The position numbers and the translations under genes were made by a program. The notes beneath the pieces were generated by a model that was not told where the DNA came from, did not search any database, and saw only the letters and a program-made list of their open reading frames with translations. This document shows, in pieces, positions 1 to 11,021 of a DNA stretch of 64,000 nucleotides. Positions within the stretch are counted from its first letter, which is position 1. Each line of letters opens with the position of its first letter. Source of the stretch: Isoetes taiwanensis (lineage: Eukaryota; Streptophyta; Lycopodiopsida; Isoetales; Isoetaceae); the NCBI GenBank assembly GCA_021234155.1, contig JAJEKV010000172.1, positions 935,339-999,338 on the forward strand. The letters run 5' to 3'.

Positions 1-14
1 CCTCGAGACTTATG

Positions 15-221
15 ATTTTATGGTTCTCCATCGGAGCTCTCTTCTTCTTCTGGATCTCCAAGAAGTTTGTGCCTAAGGACGACGACTCCTTGAAAAATTC
101 TTTATAAGAAATCTAAGATTTTAGGGTTCTCCATCGGAGCTCTCTTCTTCTTCCGGCTCTCCAAGAAGTTGGCAGCTAAGGACGACGAGTCCTTGAAAAA
201 TTCTTCATAAGAAATCTAAGA
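15..221. repeat. 103-bp tandem duplication
   Basis: Two head-to-tail copies offset by 103 bp share ggttctccatcgg, the run of ctcttcttcttc, ctccaagaagtt, ctaaggacgacga and the tail ccttgaaaaattct...ataagaaatctaagat. They differ by a few substitutions. No protein was recognised in either copy. Confidence 0.85.
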
Positions 222-1673
222 TCTTGAAGCAGTACCATTCTACAGTCCGTTTTGCATCTTTATTCCTTTGTTGAATCAATCTATCTAGAGTTTTTAGGAT
301 CTTTGCTAAGCGTGGGCGATCAGGCAATCCTTCGCCCATTTCTGTAAGCCTAAATTTCAGTATTATTTTTCCATTCCTAGCTCAAGCCGCTCAGGAGATA
401 GATTCACCTCTAAATGCGAATCCCATGTCAGGCTTTTTAAGCGTTGAGATGGCTCTTGAGAATTTAATTCTGCCACAATTTAGGGCAAGACAAAAGACTG
501 CAACATTCTTCATTCTATTTCAATGCACCTCAAATATAGGTCGTGCAGGCAGGGGTTTTTTCTAGGAATATGTAAGCTAATTTGCTAGATTGAAGGTATG
601 GATAGAAAAAGCCATAGTCTGTTGTAGACTTATGACATGTAAGCAAGATGCTTTGTTTCCTTTCTCATATGATACAAGAATGCCGGATGTGGGTTCCTTG
701 ATTACTGTGTATCTTCCATTATCTATTTGGCAGATTTTGTTGAAGGCAGACATTTTCAAGCATAGCTGAACGTCATCCTCTTGTTAAAAGTTTTTGATGG
801 TGTTCCTGATGCCATGCTAGCCAAAGCAATGGCAATTTTGAATCTGAACACTTCACTCAAGCTGAAAACACATTTCGTTTCTTCAGAAATTCCTCCTGGT
901 ATTTTTTTAGCAACAGACAGTCCGCTGGTTTATTCTTGAAAACTCGCAAATATGGCACCTTTTTATGTATCTAGTGTATTCTAATTTGTCTACTCATGAT
1001 AGGCTGTTGCAGTGTTACTTGTTTACATCCATTGTACTAGCAATCAACCGTGGAGACTCTCTGCAATATCCGTTTAAAAACAAGAGAGAGGCATTGGAAA
1101 TACACGAAATCTGGTAAGTGCAAATAATTGATTGTGTGTATGGGCACTGCCATTAGGTATTGTGGCGCTATTGATTCTTATCTACATATCCTAGGCTCTC
1201 TTATATTGACACTGCCTACACATTACTCTGAGTTTGAATACCAAGGGTTGTTTGTTTCTGCATTTTGTATTGTAGATTTGGAAGAGAAGCAACACTTGAA
1301 CTAGAAGACAATGACATTGCAAGAATTTATGCCAGGCAGATCTTTGAAGACCAAACAAGCCATGTTTCACAGCTTCTAGTGCTGTTCGGTTTGATGAACG
1401 GAAATCGAAAAAACTTATTCACAGGAGTTCTTTATTTAATAAGCAATTCTTGTTTCTTTGTTTAATTGCTAGCTTCTACAGTGTAAATCGTGGCAGTATT
1501 TCAATTCTGCTTATAGAATTATTAGCTTTTGCAAATATTATGCTACATGTTTTATATCCTACATACAATATAACATCAATTCATTAAAGTAACATAACAT
1601 CAATTCATTAAAGTGTAATATGTAGTGTTCTTTGTTGGATGCCCCAAAGGGGAAAATTTTTTTTTAGATATAA
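222..1673. other. intergenic or intronic sequence, no recognisable gene
   Basis: AT-rich sequence with only short open stretches. An exon-like stretch follows ttgtattgtag near 1276 (reading RFGREATLELEDNDIARIY), and another open stretch lies near 786-900. I recognise neither. They could be exons of an unidentified gene extending left of the window, or chance. Confidence 0.4.
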
Positions 1674-2036
1674 CACAAACCATTATATTACATACTTCGA
1701 AATTAAATTCCCCCTTAAACCCCCTTTGGTCTGGGTGCATATTCACACGGTGGGTGACGTAGGGCAGCGAGAGCCCCTAAAAATTATGTTTTGCATGTAT
1801 AAAATCAACACCATGTAGTATATTATCTCAAATCTTATAGTATTTTGCAAGTCCTGGTATACAGTATAGCATGTTTTGTACATGCATATCCCACAAACGA
1901 GGAACTTTGTGTACGGTGTAGATTAAGGAATAAAGAATGAATATGCCTATCCAACAGCTCTCGATGTCCGGAGTCACCCCCCGTGTGAATATGCACCCAA
2001 ACCAAAGGGGGTTTAAGGGGTAATTTAATTTCGAAC
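1674..2036. mobile_element. MITE-like inverted-repeat element, left part
   Basis: The left arm reads inward from cacaaaccattatattacata through ttaaaccccctttggt and gtgcatattcacacgg. The reverse complement of 1970-2036 joined to 10361-10383 gives nearly the same sequence, so the right arm is complete only when the 2037-10351 insertion is ignored. Arms are about 85-95 bp and the whole element about 386 bp, with no coding capacity. I found no convincing target-site duplication, so the superfamily is open. Confidence 0.75.
2028..2036. repeat. left 9-bp target-site duplication of MULE-1
   Basis: The sequence atttcgaac here is repeated exactly at 10352-10360, on the other side of the element. A 9-bp duplication is the typical Mutator-superfamily size. 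Confidence 0.9.
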
Positions 2037-2669
2037 CGGTGCTTCGATCGGCTCCCGAAATGGAGTTCGGGAGGCAGCCGGGTTCGCTTGAGCGAACCCA
2101 GAAATTCGGCTAGGCGAACCCGTGGATTCCGCCCATGCGAACCCAAGAAGTCCGCTTGGCGATGAGGTGGCGCTACCCACCGGTTCGCTTTAAGCGAACT
2201 AACCCGTTAGGCTTGAACGGATTTTATCGGGTGTCGCTGGTCGGATCGTTGTCGGGCGCAAGATCTTCACCGGGTTTTGATGGCGAACCCCGGTCAACCG
2301 GGCATTTTTCCCATGTTGCAGCGCCATTTTGTTAGTAATGGGTGCCTGTGTACGGCAGACTGGGCAACCTTACTGTCTAATCGGCGCCGCCACATCGTCC
2401 GCCGGCTGTTGCCAGATACGGCCTGGGTTCGCTTAAAAAGCTTAACCCAGAATTTTTCGGCGAATTCCTAGGCCACACTGAAATTTTCGGCGAATCTCCT
2501 AGGCCACCGAAATTTTCGAATATTTCGAAGTGGGAGGAAGGAATTTTTGGTTCGCCCAAGCGAACCCTTATTTGAGCCAACATTTGAGCCCATATTTTTG
2601 GCTCACGCTTCATCCGCTCAACCGCTCATCCGCTCAACTTCGTCAAGGTTCCAAGCTATAGTGATTTGG

Positions 2670-2860
2670 TGCGCCTTTTTTTTTCTAGTACTTGATATTG
2701 ATTAGAAAGATATTGATATTGATACATATTGATACTATTGATAATCATTAGAAACATATTGATATTGATATTGATGTTGATACAATTAGAAACATACTGA
2801 TTCTACTACTTGATTTACTGATTGTACTATTAAAGATATTGAATCTATTACTTATTTCCC
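2670..2860. repeat. degenerate ATTGAT simple repeat
   Basis: Irregular repeats of attgat and gatattgatattgat lie in the non-coding left arm of MULE-1. Confidence 0.7.
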
Positions 2861-3102
2861 ATTCAGAAAACAAAAATTATACAATTTTTTTTGTCCATCT
2901 TTGAGGATGTGACAATTTGATGCAACCACTTGCATCATTATCTGCGCACGCCATCGTTTCATCTTTATTTGGCTCGTTGAGCCATTCTACCGATCGTTTG
3001 TTTGCGGGGAACGCCGGGGGCGTCAAGGCAATCGAGCTCCCTTTCACTCATCCTTGCGACGATGGTGAAAGGAGCAGGAGAAGCAGGGGGATTGCTGCCC
3101 CT

Positions 3103-3297
3103 GCGAGGAGGAGGAGGAGGAGGGTCAGTGGAGACGTCCCTTGGAGGAAGAGGAGGAGGAGGATTGCTGCTAGAAGGGACATCTGGCGCCCAGTGGTCTT
3201 TAAATGCCGGGACCATTATAGCGAGATGGGCAAGAAGATTGGAGGAGGAGGAGGAGGAGGAGGAGGCGAGACTTGAGGAGGAGGAGGAGGATTGAGG
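3103..3297. repeat. GGA/GAG-rich low-complexity tract
   Basis: Blocks of gaggaggaggagg occur at about 3103-3125, 3140-3165, 3240-3267 and 3272-3292. They open long frames on both strands (poly-Gly/Glu or poly-Ser), which I treat as artefacts of composition. Confidence 0.85.
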
Positions 3298-3318
3298 GAT
3301 GGACTTATATAGTGGATG

Positions 3319-3404
3319 TAGGGTTAGGGTTAGGGTTAGGGTCAGGGTTAGGGTTCGAGTTCGGGTTGGGGTTAGGGTTGGGATTGGGGTTGGGGTTGGG
3401 GTTG
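3319..3404 (+). repeat. short interstitial TTAGGG-like telomere-type repeat
   Basis: About 14 units of gggtta with variants (ggtcag, gggttc, ggggtt) form an 86-bp tract inside MULE-1. Most plants use TTTAGGG, whereas this tract is TTAGGG-type. It is short, degenerate and internal to a transposon, so it is not a chromosome end. Confidence 0.7.
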
Positions 3405-3764
3405 CAAACCACACATTAAGGTTGACATGACAACTAGCATGGAAGTAATAAAGCATATGGATTTGGATTTGGATTCAAATGCTATTTGTTCTATTTGTGT
3501 TTTGTGAAGACTCCAATGCATCAATAGGTTTGTACTCAGGCTTGCGTTAATGTTCACCTGTACCTCAGATATCTATTCGAGACCGTCGAGAACCATGTCT
3601 TATTCAGATGCCACCCCACCAGTTGGCATGGAGGAGCGTCCCCTGCCGTTTGGCCTACAGAGCGGCGCCAGTCTTCCCGGACGCATCGGTAGCATTATAG
3701 AATGGTACCCCAACTGACATTGTCTGAACCCGCCAGGTTTGTTGTGTGTGCTTGTTAACCGTAT

Positions 3765-5955
3765 TTGTTTTGTGGCAGGGAATACCATGGCATTTGGTGC
3801 CTCGTCCGCAGGGTCACGTCGGTTGAGAGCGGCCGGGCCCCAACAATTGCGCAGCGGTGGATTTGCACAGCACCTGGGTGCAATCACTATGCCGACAGGA
3901 TACGTCGTGACCCGGGATTTCCGGGTTTGACGCGTGACGGAGCATGGGGCCACCACCAGAGCCACCACCCAGATCTTTGGTGGCCCACTGACAGACATTC
4001 CGGGCCACGGTCCGCGACACCGCGAGATGCAGGTAGGGTGGTGTCCGAGCGGGAGAGGGCAGCTAAACGTCGAGAAGATCCTGCCAAAGCTGCGCGTATG
4101 TTGGAGGCTGCTGCAAGACACAGGGAAGCGAGGCGGCAAGGCGCAACAACAATGCGGCTACAACATGTCCTAACCCCGAGGTCGCTTTGAGGCCTTTCCG
4201 AGGGCCCTGACGCCATGTTCCACGAGGCCGACTCCACAAAGACCTGGCCCGGGGGCCTTGAGAGGATCTGACCCTTTATGAAGGTTGCATTAGAGCCGAG
4301 CTGGTGCCACGGGTGGAGTCCGGAGGAGGACGGGGACCGCACATGCCCTTCTCAATGGGCCCGGGCCATTGCACGAGGATGGCTGGTCATTTGCCCACAG
4401 GCGGGGGAGCCCGCGCTAGGCGAGCTCCTCGGGGATCACGGGAGTCTCGGCCGGAGTTCTGAAGAGGGTCCATCTTCACAAAGTCTTTTCGGTAGCCCGG
4501 CGTCCACACCCCTCCTACCCGATCCCTAATTCGCCCACCGCGATAGTGAATTGCATCTTGACATGGGCGAAGTTCGGTCGAGGTAGGGGCTACGTCGGGC
4601 CTTGAGGACCCTCTCATGGGACCGCGTCCGATTCTTGGGCTGATCTGTTTATGGCCACCCCACCTTCCATAGGGCGCTAACAGCGGTGTGGCTGACCCGC
4701 CCGTAGGCGAGGTCTTCGGCGACATAGTGAGGACCGCAATGGCGTGTACCTGGTATGGCACACACTTTTGACCTCGCCATTTCCCGCCCGACCGCAATGT
4801 CGAGGGAACTGAGGCATGGATGAGAGACCGAGAGCCATGGTTTCTTCATGTACCACCTTGAGAGTTTGACAGCACACCATCCGGAGCTACCTGGTGTGTG
4901 TACCCATTCGAGGATGGTCCCAGCCGCTTGAGTAAAGATCACCCTCCCCCCGAGCACTTGCGGATCCCGGCCGGGCTGCGGCTTTCATCCCTTTCGGGAG
5001 GAGGTTAGGGTGTTCACCCACTTCTACGGCCAGCAGATTACCGAGCATCTCGTCGCGGTCGCGAGGAGGGCGTCGGATAGCGTCGCCACCTGGGTCTTGC
5101 AAGAGGGCGCCGGCCAAGCATGCGGCGTGCAACTCACTGTTGACCTTATCGAGGCTTGCACACCCGATGGACAGTGGGAGGAGGGACATATACGAGTGCT
5201 GATGAGGTACGTGTCCGTTTTATTTTGTATCTAATGATGTCGACATCTAACCACTGGAGTTCCATGTACGTAGTGCCTTGCGTCACATGCTACCCGAAGC
5301 GGAGCGTCGCGAGTTGTTGATGGTGGACCCTCGTGTGTACCACGACTACGTCCAGTCGGAGACACACAACGTGTCTCCTGAGGAGTGCGTCTCCCACTTT
5401 CTTCCTGTCGAGCATCCTGATTGGGGCACGCTTCGTCTGATCCTATGGCCCATCGTCACGAAGTAAGTAAGCAGTTCTTTGCTTTAGTTTCAATTGGTGC
5501 ACAGAGCATCGTTAAAATCATTACGTCATTGCCGTGCAGTGGCCATTGGATGCTCATTACCCTCATACGAGACGCGGACTGCTTGTGCCGCTTTGGCCTT
5601 GGAGGCGGCGATCATGTGGGGTGGTGGTACCGACAACCTTCCCACCGCGGCCAAGAGTCTCTCGAAGTTCGTCTCAACCTACCCTCGCCGGTTAGTGAGT
5701 GTTTCTTGTGCTTGCCTCATGCTACTATGTGCTCCTTTGTCGGATCTCACTGCGGTGTCTTTTTCAGCCTAGCGGCTTAGCTCTTCGGCGATTGGGGGCA
5801 CCACCGGTACATTACGTGGGGCGACGCGTAGCGGCCGGGTCATGTGCCCGCTTCTGGTCGATAACAACACTTGCGGCATGCATATTGGCTTCATCATGCG
5901 GCTGACTCGTGCGATCGTGTGGGCGAGGCGAGGCGGATGCAATTGTGCCAATTAG
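3765..5955 (+). pseudogene. Ulp1-like (C48) cysteine protease gene of MULE-1, intron-bearing or decayed
   Basis: Open segments run in one direction. Near 3820-3905 lies a possible zinc-binding stretch (RWICTAPGCNHYA). At 5010-5210 the frame contains VQLTVDLIEACTPDGQW. At 5278-5463 it contains HMLPEAERRELLMVDP. After a plausible intron (donor-like gtaagta near 5463, acceptor-like tgccgtgcag near 5540) comes GHWMLITLIRD, resembling the catalytic His-Trp region of C48 proteases. At about 5859-5955 comes NNTCGMHIGFIMR, resembling the catalytic Cys block, then a TAG stop. Members of this family cleave SUMO-like conjugates; their job in MULEs is not settled. The catalytic Asp was not located and the frame changes between segments, so intactness is doubtful. 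It converges on the transposase gene. Confidence 0.5.
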
Positions 5956-6193
5956 CGGGGGCTCGGTACACCGCCAAAAGGCGTCGCGACGGTTTAGGAA
6001 TGAGTGGCGGTAGTAGTCGGGCTGCTTTATTGTAGGGTGTCTTGTTGAGGTACCAAAAAAGGCTCGGTGGTCCTTGGGTTAGTGGTAATTGTTAGTGGTA
6101 ATTGTAAATGGTTAAATGGTTTAAAACTTAAATGGTAACCCGAAAATTATAACGTGTGAATTGTACACTACTTAAAAATTGGGTTGTGACCCA

Positions 6194-9100
6194 TCAGCCT
6201 CCACTGTGGCCCCTCGTCCGTGCGCGAGGTCGTGGCGGTTGGTCCCGGGCTACTGTGGCCCTTGCGCGCCATCTGTGGACTCCACTGCGGGCATGTTCCT
6301 GCTGTGTGTCATACCTCCCATGGTAGACGTGAACAGGCGGGCCGGCTCCGTCTCTATGGAATCGGATCTGCCTGCGTACCTTGGAAATCATGTCACGCAC
6401 CTCTGCTGGGTCAAGAGCATCAGCATTTTGCATGGTGGCCTGCACAGATTGGTGTTCGGCCATGAGCAACGCATCCCACTGTTGTAGCAAGGGCATTAGC
6501 ACATGGACGTCGTTCGCGGGAGCGGGCGGTCTTGGAGGCAAGGGCGGAATGAATTGTCGGTTCGGGAATAGCTCATTGAACAGCGCGGGGTGGCTGCTGC
6601 TAAGGAAGTAGTCTCCCGCTATGAGATGTTTGCACACAGCATGGGGGCATGGACAATCACAATATCGCATTCTCATGTCTTTGAGTGTATCTCAAACCCT
6701 CGTTGGTGACTTGCCATAGATAGCGGCGTGGTAGCATCTTGGGCGAATGGCGTTGGGGTTATCGTGCAAGGACTGGATAAGCGAGTGAGCACCCGCATGT
6801 CTCTTCGGATATGAGCGTGTGCTATAACGTCCATACTGGTACCGACGAGAAAAACATCGGTCGAGGGTTGGCGATAGGGGCGAAGCACAGAAAAATCTGA
6901 AAGAGTAGGACCCCACCAGACTTACCAAGACTCCATCTTTCTTCGCACCGAGTCAAGATTGTGCCTCCAGCAGGGAAGGTCCCGTCCGGAAAGCCTATGA
7001 GATGGGACACTAGCGTGTACATCCTTATATTGACCTTACCTTTGCGGGTTTGGGTCTTGAGAACTTTCGGTCGCGCTTCCACATAGTTTATCGTATCCAC
7101 ATCTGCATGGTTGAACATCCGTTTGTGTCGTTGCCATTTACCATCCCACACTGCCCCATTCAGCCAATTGTGATTCAAGTACCTACATCGCCCTGGGTCA
7201 GGATGTTTGCCCCAAATCTACATGTATGAGCTAAGCGTCGTTTTGCACTCACCCTTGTATGATGTGGTTTTCTCCGTCATGAAGTTGAAATTGTGCCAAC
7301 TGGCGGTGGTACGCGGCAGGGGTTCGGTTCCGTCATCAACCCCGGCGGCCGCAGAGCCACGTCCCTCTTCAACGGCTCCCGGCCAGGGTGGCGGCAAGTA
7401 TTTTTGCCATGCACGTTTCGCATGGAACCAACATGCAAGAACATTGCCTGCAACCTGTTTGTCAGAACCATGAGTGTCGTTCTCCATCAAGCGATACAAT
7501 CATTGTGTGCTCAGCATACCTGCTCACCGTCTACCCAACAATGTGGGTCTTCTGACACGACCTCCGTGATAGCCAGTCTCTCACAGCCGTCCATGTCAAT
7601 GGTGATTGACCTAGGCCTGATTGTGCCCATCCGTTCAAACACAAGGCCGCGATGCTATCTTCTTGAGGGCATGTCGTTGATGCCCCTCGTCGGCCTCTAC
7701 GTTGCCTGACATGTGTAAAAGGCGGGAACCCCACACCCCCGGCAATCGGTACAACTGCCCCGTACAGCGGAAACTTCCACAGATTTGTACAGAAGGTTGA
7801 ATCCATGGCCCAACCGCCGCCGGCGCTCCATCTCACAGCAGCCTCCAACATCCTGTCATCTTGGATGACTAGGATCCATGGCCGGTCCAAGGGCTGGGCA
7901 GCATGCGGATTCCAGGGCTGGTGAAAAATCACCTTCCCGGAAGCTTTCCAATCGTCAATCCCGCTCTCGAGGCTTTCCCAGTCCGTACCCAAACTGCCGC
8001 CTACATGGTGTAATGTGGTGAGATTGGATGAAAAAATATTTTCGACCCTTATTGAAATAACCGTTTGGACAACATCATTGAACAAAAACATGGAAAGCAT
8101 CACAATATGTACTCTAGGACAACGTCATTCCTCCATCTGATCTTAATTTTTTAGGGCTCTTACCGAGTATCCTCTGCCGGTATGCCAGTTGCCACACATC
8201 CTCCTGCGACATCGTGAATCGGTATATGACTTCGCTCAACGGGCTCCGCAAATCATACGTATTTGCGGTCCCGTGCTCTTCGCGATATCCCACGCGGCAC
8301 GTGTCATTCCAATGCTTCTAAGCTCTTGTGCAGCAGCCGCAAGCAGTTCAGGATGCACAGGCATGGACCAATCCTCTGCATTTGTGAAAGGGTCATGGCG
8401 GTGTGTTACGTAGGCGCACGATATTAGCACCACCGCTCGATCAAACACCATTTCCATCTACTTTCCTTTGTCCGCCGTTTAAACAAGCATCCTCTACGGT
8501 GCGGCCGTCGATTTGCCCTTTATCCCCCGGGTGCCCCTCGCCGTGGTCGGCTCTCCCATCGGTGGCGGGCATAGTCATCCACAACCTCACCCGTTCCAGC
8601 CCGCGGGTGATGCCCGTGGACCAAACGGACACGATGTGTAGTTTGTAGCTCAATCACCCTTTGCTCTAGGCTGTCCATGGTGGTCTCTTCACAGTAGTTG
8701 AAGTCACTGTCCTTCATGGTGCGGCCACCTCTGCACGCGCACGCTTCCATGCACGCCAGTACGTATTCTTGCGGGACGCCATGCCGTCTTAGGCCGACTT
8801 CCCAATCCTCTGAAATCTTTTGAAGAGTGGCAGTGGGGGAGCGATGGGTGCTTCCATTCAGGTGACCCCTAGCAACTAGCTGCCTCCAGAACTCCACGTA
8901 AGGGACTAACTTGTGGGGCCCGGTTGCACGCCGGTACAACCAACCGCTGGATTGGCTGGACTCATCGTCAACTGCAAGATCCTGACAATATGCTCTCCAT
9001 CGGTGCATCAGCCGAACATGGTTCTCGACGGGTGCCCTCCCGCTTCTCTGCGGGACCGGGGGTAGGAAGGGATCGGCAGCACTTATTTCGGCCGGATGGG

Positions 9101-9419
9101 GAACATAGTGTTCCTGTAGGCACAACCTCATCAATGCATACACACACTCGTTGAATGCGTAACCACCAACCTGAGGTGCACCACGAAGCCATTGTACTGG
9201 GTCCGGGTAGAGACCGGCCAATTCATGAACAAGTTCTTGGGGATCTTGGGTGGGAGTAACTTGTGAAGTGGATTGGCCAGGCGGGTTCCACCCATCGTCC
9301 GTATCGTCCCCGGTTTCCTCCTCTGACATTGTGTCATCCTCGGTGTCATGAAGACCATAATCACTATCATTTTCATCTGAAATCTGACTCACTGAGTCGT
9401 CGGTGTCTACCTGTGCCAT
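6194..9419 (-). pseudogene. MULE-1 transposase with SWIM zinc finger, frameshifted
   Basis: The likely start is the ATG at 9419 (MAQVDTDDSVSQISDEND), followed by an acidic N-terminus open to 8520. The catalytic region lies at 8103-7220: AMDSTFCTN gives the first Asp block, TIDMDGCERLAI (in another frame near 7600) looks like the second Asp block, and VLACWFHAKRAWQKYL is the C/H-rich motif that follows it in MULE transposases. The 7178-6822 segment continues the domain. The C-terminus has a SWIM finger, CDCPCPHAVCKHLIA, near 6660-6617, followed by a proline-rich stretch and a stop at 6194. Introns and true frameshifts cannot be separated by eye, but the catalytic core changes frame between its two Asp blocks, so this copy is probably dead. 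The product would bind element ends and cut and paste them in the nucleus. Confidence 0.75.
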
Positions 9420-10351
9420 TCTCTGACACTCTACTAGGAAGACAAATGAGCGTCTATCACAACACGAACCTAAAAATTGCCTCTGGTAAAAGTTACCTAT
9501 GGTAAAAACAAATAGCCTATGGTTAGAACTATGGTAAAAAAAACTTCCCATGGTAAAAAATGCCTATGGCAAAAATATGCATGTGCTAAAAATATCCTAT
9601 TCTAAATGTCTATTGTAAAAATGGCCTATGATAAATGCAAAAAAATAAGGCCTATGCTCAATATTGAGAATGCAAAAGGATATGAGACATATATGGAGCG
9701 CACCTGTTTTAGCAGCAGTGCATGCTATAGCACCAGCACTGAAGCACCTGCGCCCTCCCAAACGATATGAGCATACAACGTCTCGGCGCGCATAAATAGC
9801 CCTTAGGCTCGTATAAGGATTCGCCCAGGCGAATCGTTCTTTCTTACTTGGGCTTTAAAAAAAAACTTGGGCATTAAAATTTCGGGGTTAAAAAATACTC
9901 CCGCATTTGAAATTGTGGGGGCATGGTGGCCCCCCACCCGACTGACAAGCCGCCACGCGGGTTAAACAAAGCCTGAACCCCCGCACGTGTTCTCATAATT
10001 GTGGGGCATGGTGGCCCCCCGCCGACTGACAAGCATACGGGGTTCGCCTTAACCCGCCTCGCCACCCCTATGCCACCATGGCCCCCGCACGAATTGGCGT
10101 AGGTTACGCCCGGCCGAATCCGCGCTGAACTGGCGCCCGTCTGCGCTTTCGAAACGGCCGAAGGCGCCTTTGCGGCTTAACCGGGTTAGGGTTCGCTGGG
10201 GCGAACCAGCGGAAGAACGCCGCCGGCCACACGTTTTCAGCCAATTCGCTTTGGGCGAATCCTCCGGGTCCGCCTGGGCGAATCTTCGGGGTTCGCCTGG
10301 GCGAACCCCCTTGGCGGATTGACCCGATTTCGGGAGCCAATAAAGTTCGCG

Positions 10352-10360
10352 ATTTCGAAC
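10352..10360. repeat. right 9-bp target-site duplication of MULE-1
   Basis: An exact copy of the left duplication at 2028-2036. Confidence 0.9.
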
Positions 10361-10383
10361 TATGTAATATAATGGTTTGTGTG
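10361..10383. mobile_element. MITE outer right terminus, displaced by MULE-1
   Basis: The sequence tatgtaatataatggtttgtgtg is the reverse complement, with one mismatch, of the left MITE terminus at 1674. It completes the element begun at 1674. Confidence 0.75.
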
Positions 10384-10810
10384 AATATGTAGCAAAATAA
10401 TAGGGGGTTCCAGGGGGATTTGATATGGATGTGAAAAATAACAATTCCTAAAACCATAGACTATATATCATTCAAACAATATAATGGGTTGTTATAAAAA
10501 AAAAACATAGATTCAAGATAAAAAATAATCACATTAGCTCACTGGGTATATTGGTTAAAGTAGTCTTATTAGGACATTCAGTTATTTTGGTAGAGGTTTG
10601 AGCCCCCGTATTTCATATTCTAAAATCTTAGGCAAAGCCGTATAAAAGTTCGATATTCCCTCAAAACCTTAGGCGAAAGCGTATTTCATATTTCAAAATC
10701 ATAGGCGCCTCCAATCATAAATGACTATAAGCGAAACGAGAGGTGCTCACAGGCCCCAACATACGATCTGGGCCGTAGGATCGACGAATCCGACGACTAT
10801 GGTAGTCCAG
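10384..10810 (+). repeat. diverged single copy of the 430-bp satellite monomer
   Basis: It matches the monomers at 21181-25640 from gaatatgtagcaaaataa to ggtagtccagg, but with many more substitutions. It keeps the tRNA-like head (A-box-like ttagctcac near 10530; B-box-like ggtttgagccccc). It joins the tRNA-Leu repeat unit directly at 10811. It is probably an older copy from outside the homogenised array. Confidence 0.8.
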
Positions 10811-11008
10811 GTTGCTAATATTGTTGGGATAATTTGTGTGAATTGCCATACTTATTTGGACAAGGAAAGAAGCTTTGGGATATTAGTTCGGTTTTGCAAA
10901 GTGATCTTCTCCTTTCACAAATACAATTACATGCCTGAAAATTGAGAAAGGAAAGCTTCCTACCTTTTGATAGCCACTTGATTTACAAAATGGTAGCCCC
11001 TCACCTTT
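10811..11008 (+). repeat. tRNA-Leu repeat unit, left remnant (R0)
   Basis: It matches the unit at 61978-62180 from gttgctaatattgttggga to ctcaccttt. It stops where the inverted-repeat element begins at 11009 and resumes at 20693. Confidence 0.85.
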
Positions 11009-11021
11009 TGTAGTGTTGTGT

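Larger units (their letters stand above)
2037..10351. mobile_element. MULE-1, 8.3-kb Mutator-like element with transposase and Ulp1-like ORFs
   Basis: The element is bounded by a perfect 9-bp target duplication. Its ends are inverted over the outer 25 bp: left cggtgcttcgatcggctccc, and the reverse complement of the right end runs through ttggctcccgaaat. Subterminal zones (about 2080-2180, 2552-2570, 9818-9840, 10190-10310) are packed with imperfect palindromes of the type gggttcgcctgggcgaaccc. Inside are a plus-strand Ulp1-like protease ORF set and, convergent to it, a minus-strand transposase with a SWIM finger. MULEs carrying Ulp1-like genes are known in plants (Kaonashi type). Frames are broken, so the copy is probably immobile. 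It inserted into the right arm of the MITE starting at 1674. Confidence 0.88.

Noticed and set aside
3319-3404. Chromosome end
   Set aside because: The telomere-like tract is 86 bp, degenerate and enclosed in MULE-1 with sequence on both sides.
2917-3456. Gly/Glu-rich and Ser-rich or Thr/Pro-rich frames
   Set aside because: They fall on the GGA repeat and the gggtta tract. Composition alone explains them.
6194-6487. Plus-strand frame at 6179-6487
   Set aside because: It is antisense to the SWIM-finger exon of the transposase and has no features of its own.
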